A DNA stretch of 64,000 nucleotides. It comes from Rugalucina vietnamica. Taxonomy: Eukaryota; Mollusca; Bivalvia; Lucinida; Lucinidae. This document shows positions 31,401 through 38,060 of the stretch, one piece after another. The DNA lies in NCBI GenBank assembly GCA_964017185.1, contig OZ024869.1, forward strand, positions 73,348,008 to 73,412,007, read 5' to 3'. Position numbers and translations under genes: made by a program. The notes under the pieces are model-generated. The model made no database searches. It was not told the DNA's origin and saw nothing but the letters and a program-made list of their open reading frames with translations. Position 1 is the stretch's first letter, and every line of letters begins with the position of its first letter.

Positions 31401-33748
31401 GTGGAGTTATATTCTCAAGCAAGACACATTTACTCCCAATATGTACTCTAACAAGACACATTTACTCCTAATATGTTCTCAAGCAAGACACATTTACTCC
31501 CAATATGTTCTCAAGCAAGACACATTTACTCCCAAGATGTTTTCAAGCAAGACACATTTACTCCCACTTTGTTCTCAAGCAAGACACATTTACTGGTACT
31601 CTCAATAAGTTCTCTAGCAAGACACATTTACTCCTAATATGTTTTCAAGCAAGACACATTTACTCCCACTTTGTTCTCAAGCAAGACACATTTACTCCCA
31701 ATATGTTCTCTAGCAAGACACATTTACTCCTAATATGTTCTCAAGCAAGACACATTTACTCCCAATATGTTCTCTAGCAAGACACATTTACTCCCAATAA
31801 GTTCTCTAGCAAGACACATTTACTCCCAATATGTTCTCTAACAAGACACATTTACTCCCAATATGTTCTCAAGCAACGCACATTTACCCCCAATATGTTC
31901 TCAAGCAACACACATTTACTCCAAATATGTTCTCAAGCAAGAAACATTTACTTCCAATACGTTCTCAAGCAAGACACATTTACTCCCAATATGTTCTCAA
32001 GCAAGACACATTTACTCCAAATATGTTCTCCAGCAAGACTTATTTACGGTACTCCCAATATGTTCTCAAGCAAAACACATTTACTCCCAATATGTTCTCT
32101 TGCAAGACACATTTACTCCCTATGGTACTGGTTCATACTCTGGAATTCGTAGCTTTGTCCCAACATGACTGAAACAAATCATTTTCTCAAATAGAGACAT
32201 CTCACTTCAGGCATGTGTGATAACACGAGACAGGAACCCTAACACAACAGATATATGGCCTATGAAATCAGCGGGTGGCTGGTTTATCATAGAAACTAAC
32301 TACGATCACTGGGAGAAACCATTGTTTCTGGACGACAGGAGAACACCAGCCATCAAGTGTATGAACAATATGACACAACAGGTACAATACATGTAATATG
32401 TTTTACTATGTTTTTGCGTAAAACTTTATGAGAATGAACAATACGTATAAGGTGTAAAATAAAAATAGCTGTGTTTCCACTAACATGATGAAGACGGGAT
32501 AGGGTCGGAAGGTCGGAAAATCTTTTTATTTTTCGTGTATTTTTTCTTTGTTGAAATGTGTATTAAAGGTGAAAACAGACATTCAATGAAGTTTAAAACA
32601 ATTAGGAAGCTAAAGAAAGTGAGTTTAATTATGATTGGTGCAGTTCTAGTGGTTTTTAAATCATTGTCATCTTTGTTCTTTAAATATTGAGGGTCGGTCA
32701 GCATGAAAATATTTTTATTTTATTTTTAATGGCAATAAGTGGAAACACAGCTATATTTTATTTACAGCACAGGTGATCAGAGCCTTTATTTTCACTACAT
32801 GGATAGTACAATCCCTCTTCTTCTTAAATTTCAAGCTTCCAGTCTGCTTCTGTGACTGTACAGGCCGGTTTGTGTCGGACCTGGTTGGAAAACCAAATTG
32901 ATGGGTTACTGATGTGAAGGCTCATATAATATTGCAACTGTAAGGTTTTCATTGATGTGACTTTTCCTTTTGAGGAGATGAAATTCAGTCCTATTTGAGT
33001 AACTCAGTATTTTTTTTTTCAGTATATATATGAGCAGCCTCTTGAGAAAACCAACAATGTGGTTTCCGAACAGGTCCAGCACAAACTGGGCTGTAACGCT
33101 ACAGAAGGCAGCTAGAAGCTTGAAATTTTGGATTGAAGAAGAAGACGGATTGTACTTTCAGAGTGGCGAAAACAAGGGCCCTGAACAGCTTCATGGTTAC
33201 CGCGAAGCTGATCTGCATCAGTCTTTGTTTTGGCATACGCAAATTGTTGGTTATCTCATGAGGCATATCATGTCCTTTATGAAAAAATGTGCCATATTTT
33301 GCAGAATGCTGGCATTCCTGGCCTGTTTAATGTGCTTTCTTCTAAACCAGTTTTAAATAAGGTAATGTAACAATTATGTCAGTCTTTAAAGAGTTTAATT
33401 TTTTCTCAGTGATGTTTTGTACTTTGTGTCAACTGTAGAATGGAAGATCTCTTGTTTAAGCAGCTTTTAACCTATCAAGATCGTTATGAGGTAAAATTGG
33501 TTAAATGCCTACTATATTACTGGATATACCATTAATCTTTGTTGGAAAAAATATTCAAGTGTTTATGAAAACTCACATATCAGTTCAGTTGGAATCTCTT
33601 GCCCCTTTATAACAGCTGTCTTGTTTTGTAATCATGTTGATTTGCCTCTTTTTTTCAGTTGACCACATACTCAGCTCTGATGCAAGTAAACTCAGGGCAC
33701 ATAGAAACCTGGTTGCAATATTGTGATGACCCTTGTATTCCTTGGTAG
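19375..33748 (+). CDS. ASAH1: Acid ceramidase, 13 exons, complete
   Basis: Exons: 19375-19449, 20405-20448, 21327-21411, 22215-22304, 25365-25443, 25939-26013, 26365-26410, 26917-27061, 29372-29426, 30444-30613, 32211-32381, 33305-33361, 33659-33748. All junctions are GT-AG and in phase; the product is 393 aa (human 395). A signal peptide (MLIILAFSFFMAAF...TG) is followed by an alpha region with C30. The catalytic C140 lies in FTVCTSVVAQ, where family members self-cleave so that this Cys heads the beta subunit. Supporting residues match human R159, D162, E225, N320 and R333: R156 and D159 (ARNLDFG), E222 (DERF), N318 (ETNYD), R331 (DDRRTP). The paired cysteines C30/C338 and C386/C390 (YCDDPCIPW) are kept, as are N-glycosylation sites (NGS, NSS, NRT, NMT). 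Known role: lysosomal hydrolysis of ceramide to sphingosine and fatty acid. The paralogue NAAA is less likely given the overall match. Confidence 0.96.
20113..20160. repeat. Intron 1 hairpin, 15-bp arms
   Basis: CATTACATTCAAAGC at 20113-20127 is exactly complementary to GCTTTGAATGTAATG at 20146-20160, with an 18-nt loop. The rest of intron 1 (19450-20404) shows nothing recognised. Confidence 0.5.
20405..20448 (+). CDS. ASAH1: Acid ceramidase exon 2
   Basis: Encodes FNGSCVTGKYPPDK plus a split Ser/Arg codon; matches the family region before VPWYTINLDL. Donor GTAATC, phase 2. An M2 MITE starts 5-6 bp beyond the exon. Confidence 0.85.
20454..20738. mobile_element. M2 MITE overlapping the exon 2 donor context
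   Basis: CATCATGAAAACGTGTCC to GGCATGTTTTCGTAATG. The centre is an extended palindrome (AGAACCGCCTCG, ACGAGGCCGAGGCGG). It supplies donor position +6. Confidence 0.88.
20852..21085. mobile_element. M1 MITE (234 bp)
   Basis: GAGCCGCCTCATGGG to CACGAGACGGCTC, flanked by AATT/ATTT. Core CAGCTTCACGG / CCGCGAAGCTG. Confidence 0.9.
21327..21411 (+). CDS. ASAH1: Acid ceramidase exon 3
   Basis: Encodes DAVPEYVLNLDLDPVDRW, which aligns to the family VPWYTINLDLPPYKRW. Donor GTTATT (weak), phase 0. Confidence 0.92.
21605..21676 (+). mobile_element. S1 SINE fragment, split by an M1 MITE
   Basis: B-box GGGTTCAAACCCC, then GTTGTGTCATTGAGCAAGACA. The tail piece CGATGACTGAAAAACTGTTG reappears at about 21918, beyond the M1 copy. 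Confidence 0.6.
21681..21862. mobile_element. M1 MITE, internally deleted
   Basis: GAGCTGCCTCATGGG to CACGAGGCGGCTC with ATAT duplications at 21677-21680 and 21863-21866. The second palindrome arm is deleted (CTTCGCGGTAACTAC). Confidence 0.88.
21966..22194. mobile_element. M1 MITE 20 bp before exon 4
   Basis: Begins at CCCCATGGGAAAACCAAC (left tip lost) and ends CCCACGAGATGGCTC. Core CTTCACAGTAACTGCGAAG. Confidence 0.85.
22215..22304 (+). CDS. ASAH1: Acid ceramidase exon 4
   Basis: Encodes TRAILNQFISFIDKFGKW and onward to KLTG. Phase 0 at both ends; donor GTAAGT. Confidence 0.9.
22327..22632. mobile_element. M2 MITE, diverged, just after exon 4
   Basis: CATCATGTAAACATGTTC to GTCATGTTTTCGTAATG. 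The central TTAGAACTGCCTCATC and GGTGGTTCTAACG arms are separated by extra sequence. 22633-22906 holds nothing else. Confidence 0.78.
22907..24569 (+). mobile_element. HINE-like element, family H1, copy B
   Basis: TTTTTAGCTCACCTGAGCCG hairpin, (GTCCGTC)n, internal units with GTTGCTATGGCAACTT and TGACCTTGACC. The 3' inverted arm CTCAGGTGAGCG is followed by AGGACCTATGGTCCT. Confidence 0.8.
24570..25364. other. Intron 4 remainder, AT-rich
   Basis: No recognised repeat or exon. A run of T (about 24952) and short A-rich tracts occur. Confidence 0.5.
25365..25443 (+). CDS. ASAH1: Acid ceramidase exon 5
   Basis: Encodes PILDGMLPQPYADEIKG and AKATELEV; matches PFEEEMKGIAAVTDIPLG of the family. Ends in phase 1. 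Confidence 0.93.
25662..25895. mobile_element. M1 MITE (234 bp) 43 bp before exon 6
   Basis: GAGCCATCTCGTGGG to CATGAGGCGGCTC with AAAT duplications at 25658-25661 and 25896-25899. Core CTTCGCGGTTACCGCGAAG. Confidence 0.93.
25939..26013 (+). CDS. ASAH1: Acid ceramidase exon 6 (catalytic cysteine)
   Basis: Encodes EVVFYNIFYEVFTVCTSVV; the Cys is the N-terminal nucleophile C140. Phase 1 in and out. Confidence 0.96.
26152..26310. mobile_element. M2 left-half fragment fused to an M3 end
   Basis: CATCAGGAAAACATGTCTG to GATCCAAAACAT is the M2 left half. It is followed directly by AAGCTCAGCTGAGTAGAAC, an M3-type end. Confidence 0.65.
26365..26410 (+). CDS. ASAH1: Acid ceramidase exon 7
   Basis: Encodes HLFHARNLDFGLFM; carries R156 and D159. 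Phase 2 out. Confidence 0.95.
26564..26785. mobile_element. M1 MITE, diverged
   Basis: GAGCTGTGGCATGAG, CGGTCTTCAGGGTTTTCG, and core GCAGTTACTGCACAGCTG; the right end is eroded. Confidence 0.75.
26917..27061 (+). CDS. ASAH1: Acid ceramidase exon 8
   Basis: Encodes WDPQNRTWEITKVLRPAI and VHFAGYIGILTGISP, a close match to the family FAGYVGMLTGFKP. Donor GTAAGT. Confidence 0.96.
27236..28904 (+). mobile_element. HINE-like element, family H1, copy C
   Basis: Nearly the same as copy B: TTTTTAGCTCACCCGAGCCG, GTCCGTCCGTCG, GTTGCTATGGCAACTT units, and 3' CTCAGGTGAGCG plus AGGACCATTGGTCCT. 28905-29371 is unrecognised. Confidence 0.82.
29372..29426 (+). CDS. ASAH1: Acid ceramidase exon 9
   Basis: Encodes GKFTLTMDERFKLDGGYI; carries E222. 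Confidence 0.95.
29585..29819. mobile_element. M1 MITE (235 bp)
   Basis: GAGGCTGGACGCGAG to CACGATGCGGCTC with ATAT on both sides. Core CTTCGCGGTTACCGCGAAG. Confidence 0.92.
29835..30023. mobile_element. M2 MITE, left end lost
   Basis: TGTTAGAACCGCCTCACC, CACAATCTATGTTTAGG, right end CGGACTTGTTATCCTGATG. Confidence 0.75.
30204..30424. mobile_element. M1 MITE, diverged, 19 bp before exon 10
   Basis: CCACATCATGAGAAAATC, core AGCTGTGCGTAAACTGCACAG, CAGGCCTGTTTTTGTTGG and end GGTATTCTCACATCAC. Confidence 0.75.
30444..30613 (+). CDS. ASAH1: Acid ceramidase exon 10
   Basis: Encodes AEWLAEGQKAGSWMGFLTRA and KTKLLAPAYFILGGNKSDQ; the family reads KTKILAPAYFILGGNQSG. Confidence 0.96.
31155..31385. 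mobile_element. M2 MITE, right end lost at the minisatellite
   Basis: CATTACGAAAACTTGCCC, TTAAAACCGCCTCACC / GGCAGTTCTAAC. It stops at CCCAGTTTTACTGTGTAG, just before the repeat array. 30614-31154 is otherwise unrecognised. Confidence 0.78.
31408..32130. repeat. 32-bp minisatellite, about 22 units, derived from an S1 SINE
   Basis: The unit is CAAGCAAGACACATTTACTC plus CCAATATGTTCT. It lies in acid ceramidase intron 10. The last unit runs straight into S1 SINE sequence. 32 is not a multiple of 3, so overlapping frames are all open by composition; none is a gene. Confidence 0.93.
32124..32176 (+). mobile_element. S1 SINE tail remnant adjoining the minisatellite
   Basis: TACTGGTTCATACTCTGG ... 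TTTGTCCCAACATGACTG aligns with the S1 tail TACTGGTTAAACCCAGG ... CTGTCCCGACATGACTG. Confidence 0.75.
32211..32381 (+). CDS. ASAH1: Acid ceramidase exon 11
   Basis: Encodes ACVITRDRNPNTTDIWP, FIIETNYDHWEKPLFLDDRR and TPAIKCMNNMTQQ; carries N318, R331 and C338. Confidence 0.96.
32465..32754. mobile_element. MITE with ATAGCTGTGTTTCCACT ends
   Basis: ATAGCTGTGTTTCCACTAA at the left is inverted at the right as AAGTGGAAACACAGCTAT; 290 bp. A TA at each tip is compatible with a TA duplication. The interior has GGTCGGAAGGTCGG and GAGGGTCGGTCAG. Confidence 0.7.
32768..32923. mobile_element. M1 MITE, right-half fragment
   Basis: GGTGATCAGAGCCTTTATT, GATAGTACAATCCCTC, GTACAGGCCGGTTTGTG and end GATGTGAAGGCTC. 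Confidence 0.75.
33032..33264. mobile_element. M1 MITE 40 bp before exon 12
   Basis: GAGCAGCCTCTTGAG to CTCATGAGGC with ATAT on both sides. Core CTTCATGGTTACCGCGAAG. Confidence 0.87.
33305..33361 (+). CDS. ASAH1: Acid ceramidase exon 12
   Basis: Encodes NAGIPGLFNVLSSKPVLNK; the family reads YDVLSTKPVLNK. Confidence 0.95.
33659..33748 (+). CDS. ASAH1: Acid ceramidase exon 13 and stop
   Basis: Encodes LTTYSALMQVNSGHIETWL and QYCDDPCIPW, then TAG at 33746-33748; the family ends CPDPCIGW. No clear AATAAA was found soon after the stop. Confidence 0.95.
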   Translation: MTTYSALMQVNSGHIETWLQYCDDPCIPW

Positions 33749-33814
33749 TCTTCATAAATGGGTGACAATACTTTGGTGATCTATGTATGCCATGTAATTA
33801 ACTAAGGACACCTA

Positions 33815-34069
33815 GAAACCGGGGGCCAGTTGTTCAAAACTTTATTCAAAACTGCTGTTGTTAAGGTCTTAATTTGTTAACTATAAATCAACTTCAAAAG
33901 CAAATACACTGTTATTTTTTGTTGATAAAATGTGAGAATCCTTTGCATTGCAAAGGATTCTCACATTTTTTCAACAAAAATAACAGTGTATTTGTAATAT
34001 TGCCAGTTGAAATTTTAACAAATCATTAACTAATGACATCATTAATTTTGAACAACTGGCCCCTGGTTT
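33815..34069. mobile_element. Long-hairpin MITE in the acid ceramidase 3' flank
   Basis: Ends GAAACCGGGGGCCAGTTG and CAACTGGCCCCTGGTTTC. The inner 33901-33994 folds as a near-perfect hairpin centred on CCTTTGCATTGCAAAGG. It starts within 75 bp of the stop codon. Confidence 0.8.
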
Positions 34070-34710
34070 CAATATTGTGATGATCCATTTATGCCTAAGT
34101 AGTTGAAATTTACTTACATTTATTGTGCCTATATTGAATTATTCTTATTGCAGTCTTTGGGCAGCTAACAAGCTGGGCACAGGGCTTCAACATTTTTATG
34201 CGTTCATGATGTTGTACTTGTAGGCCTATGCAAATTTTTGGACCCCTAAAACTTGGTTGAATAATGGTAAATGTTGATGTAATGATCCATTTATATCTTT
34301 GTTGTGTTATGTAAATATTGCCTGACTACAACATACCTGTTATTATCATGTGACACTAGTATTTACATAATGATATTTGAAATATTACATAAGTGCACCT
34401 ACACTTAGTAACCAAGTTACAATACTCAGACTGTATGCTTTGGTAGACTTAATGTATTTTGTCGGGAAATCTTGCCATTCACTAACATATAGTTTAAAAC
34501 TTTGTCTCTGATGATGTTTTTGTGGAAAATATTTTTGTGGAGGAAGATAGGAAAGTCAGTATTTTCATGTCAGAATTTTGACCTTAGTTTGTCCTAATAT
34601 GACCTACAAAATTTTGAAAATCGGTCAACAGACAAAAAACTTGTATGGCCAAAAGGAATTTTTGAACAGGGACTTTGCATTGGTAAGGGAGGTCATCCAT
34701 GATCAAAAAT
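34070..34710. other. 3' flank of acid ceramidase
   Basis: Contains a degenerate second copy of the exon 13 end (CAATATTGTGATGATCC at about 34070) and perhaps a third (about 34230-34300). No gene. Confidence 0.45.
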
Positions 34711-34785
34711 ATTTGAGCCGCCTCGTGAGAAAACCAACAATCTGCATATGCGAAAACAAATAGAGCCTGCACAAAACCCCCGCAG

Positions 34786-37700
34786 AAATCCCAGGGCATG
34801 CATTTGTTTCAGTGAAACATTGAAACATTGAAACATAAAGAATATATAGGGCAATAAATCTGTAAAAAATTGTCTAAGTTCTCACTTGGACATGTTTCGA
34901 AACAGATTGAAACATTGAGATTATATAGTGGATCAACTGAAACAAATTGAAACAGAGCCAAAAATGACTAAGTCCGAATTTGAAACGTTTCGCAACAAAT
35001 TGAAACAAAGATAGAGAAAAGGTGAAAATTCCAGGCCATATATTTTTTGTTGCGAAACATTGAAACTTATAGATTATATAGTAAATCAACTGAAACAAAT
35101 TGAAACATACCCAAAAGTCCGAACTTTGAAACGTTTCGAAACATTTCGCAACAAATTGAAACAAAGATAGAGAAAAGGTGAAAATTTCAGGCCATATATT
35201 TTTTGTTGCGAAACATTGAAACATATAGATTATATAGTAAATCAACTGAAACAAATTGAAACAGACCCAAAAAATGACTAAGTCCGAAATTTGAAACGTT
35301 TCGAAACATTTCGCAACAAATTGAAACAAGGTTAGAGAAAAGGTGAAAATTCCAGGCCATATATTTTTTGTTGCGAAACATTGAAACATATAGATTATAT
35401 AGTAAATCAACTGAAACAAATTGAAACAGACCCAAAAAATGACTAAGTCCGAAATTTGAAAAGTTTCGAAACATTTTGCAACAAATTGAAACAAGGTTAG
35501 AGAAAAGGTGAAAATTCCAGGCCATATGTTTTTTGTTGCGAAACATTGAAACATATAGATTATATAGTAAATCAACTGAAACAAATTGAAACATACCCAA
35601 AAATGACTAAGTCCGAAATTTGAAACGTTTCGAAACATTTTGCAACAAATTGAAACAAGGTTAGAGAAAAGGTGAAAATTCCAGGCCATATGTTTTTTGT
35701 TGCGAAACATTGAAACATATAGATTATATAGTAAATCAACTGAAACAAATTGAAACATACCCAAAAATGACTAAGTCGGAACTTTGAAACGTTTCGAAAC
35801 GTTTCGCAACAAATTGAAACAATTAAGGTTAGAGAAAAGGTGAAAATTCCAGGCCATATATTTCTTGTTGCGAAACATTGAAACATATAGATTATATAGT
35901 AAATCAACTCAAACAAATTGAAACAGACCCAAAAAATGACTAAGTCCGAAATTTGAAACGTTTCAAAACGTTTCGCAACAAATTGAAACAAGGTTAGAGA
36001 AAAGGTGAAAATTCCAGGCCATATGTTTTTGTTGCGAAACATTGAAACATATAGATTATATAGTAAATCAACTGAAACAAATTGAAACATACCCAAAAAA
36101 TGACTAAGTCCGAACTTTGGAACGTTTCGAAACGTTTCGCAACAAATTGAAACAAAGATAGAGAAAAGGTGAAAATTCCAGGCCATATATTTTTTGTTGC
36201 GAAACATTGAAACATATAGATTATATAGTAAATCAACTGAAACAAATTGAAACAGACCCAAAAAATGACTAAGTCCGAAATTTGAAACGTTTCGAAACGT
36301 TTCGCAACAAATTGAAACAAGGTTAGAGAAAAGGTGAAAATTCCAGGCCATATATTTTTTGTTGCGAAACATTGAAACATATAGATTATATAGTAAATCA
36401 ACTGAAACAAATTGAAACAGACACAAAAAATGACTAAGTCCGAAATTTGAAACGTTTCGAAACGTTTCGCAACAAATTGAAACAAGGTTAGAGAAAAGGT
36501 GAAAATTCCAGGCCATATGTTTTTTGTTGCGAAACATTGAAACATATAGATTATATAGTAAATCAACTGAAACAAATTGAAACATACCCAAAAATGACTA
36601 AGTCCCAACTTTGAAACGTTTCGAAACGTTTCGCAACAAATTGAAACAATTAAGGTTAGAGAAAAGGTGAAAATTCCAGGCCATATATTTCTTGTTGCGA
36701 AACATTGAAACATATAGATTATATAGTAAATCAACTGAAACAAATTGAAACAGACCCAAAAAATGACTAAGTCCGAAATTTGAAACGTTTCGAAACATTT
36801 CGCAACAAATTGAAACAAGGTTAGAGAAAAGGTGAAAATTCCAGGCCATATGTTTTTTGTTGTGAAACATTGAAACATATAGATTATATAGTAAATCAAC
36901 TGAAACAAATTGAAACAGACCCAAAAAATGACTAAGTCCGAAATTTGAAACGTTTCGAAACGTTTCGCAACAAATTGAAACAAGGTTAGAGAAAAGGTGA
37001 AAATTCCAGGCCATATGTTTTTTGTTGCGAAACATTGAAACATATAGATTATATAGTAAATCAACTGAAACAAATTGAAACATACCCAAAAAATGACTAA
37101 GTCTGAACTTTGGAACGTTTCGAAACGTTTCGCAACAAATTGAAACAAAGATAGAGAAAAGGTGAAAATTCCAGGCCATATATTTTTTGTTGCGAAACAT
37201 TGAAACATATAGATTATATAGTAAATCAACTGAAACAAATTGAAACAGACCCAAAAAATGACTAAGTACGAAATTTGAAACGTTTCAAAACGTTTCGCAA
37301 CAAATTGAAACAAGGTTAGAGAAAAGGTGAAAATTCCAGGCCATATGTTTTTTGTTGCGAAACATTGAAACATAGATTATATAGTAAATCAACTGAAACA
37401 AATTGAAACAGACCCAAAAATGACTAAGTCCGAACTTTGAAACGTTTCGAAACGTTTCGCAACAAATTGAAACAATTAAGGTTAGAGAAAAGGTGAAAAT
37501 TCCAGGCCATATATTTCTTGTTGCGAAACATTGAAACATATAGATTATATAGTAAATCAACTGAAACAAATTGAAACAGACCCAAAAAATGACTAAGTCC
37601 AAAATTTGAAACGTTTCGAAACGTTTCGCAACAAATTGAAACAAGGTTAGAGAAAAGGTGAAAATTCCAGGCCATATGTTTTTTGTTGCGAAACATTGAA

Positions 37701-38060
37701 ACATAGATTATATAGTAAATCAACTGAAACAAATTGAAACAGACCCAAAAATGACTAAGTCCGAACTTTGAAACGTTTCGAAACGTTTCGCAACAAATTG
37801 AAACAATTAAGGTTAGAGAAAAGGTGAAAATTCCAGGCCATATATTTCTTGTTGCGAAACATTGAAACATATAGATTATATAGTAAATCAACTGAAACAA
37901 ATTGAAACAGACCCAAAAAATGACTTAGTCCAAAATTTGAAACGTTTCGAAACGTTTGGCAACAAATTGAAACAATTAAGGTTAGAGAAAAGGTGAAAAT
38001 TCCAGGCCATATGTTTTTTGTTGCGAAACATTGAAACATATAGATTATATAGTAAATTAA
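34786..38060. repeat. Left-arm tandem array, ~165-bp unit, about 20 copies
   Basis: Each unit contains AACAAATTGAAACA, GAAACGTTTCGAAACG, AAAGGTGAAAATTCCAGG, CCATAT and ATTATATAGTAAATCAAC. Unit length is 164-165, with some units 4 bp longer (AATTAAGG instead of AAGG). Long frames through it, up to 459 codons on the minus strand, exist because 165 is a multiple of 3. Confidence 0.95.

Noticed and set aside
31408-32130. CRISPR-like direct repeats
   Set aside because: Units are contiguous without unique spacers and the genome is eukaryotic; it is a SINE-derived minisatellite.
31399-32172. Overlapping frames of about 60-113 codons
   Set aside because: All three frames of a 32-bp minisatellite are open; no start context or homology.
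35572-37373. Open frames of 339-459 codons on the minus strand
   Set aside because: They run through the ~165-bp satellite, whose length is a multiple of three; several frames are open at once and 4-bp unit variants break them. Composition is Phe/Ile/Tyr-rich with no family.
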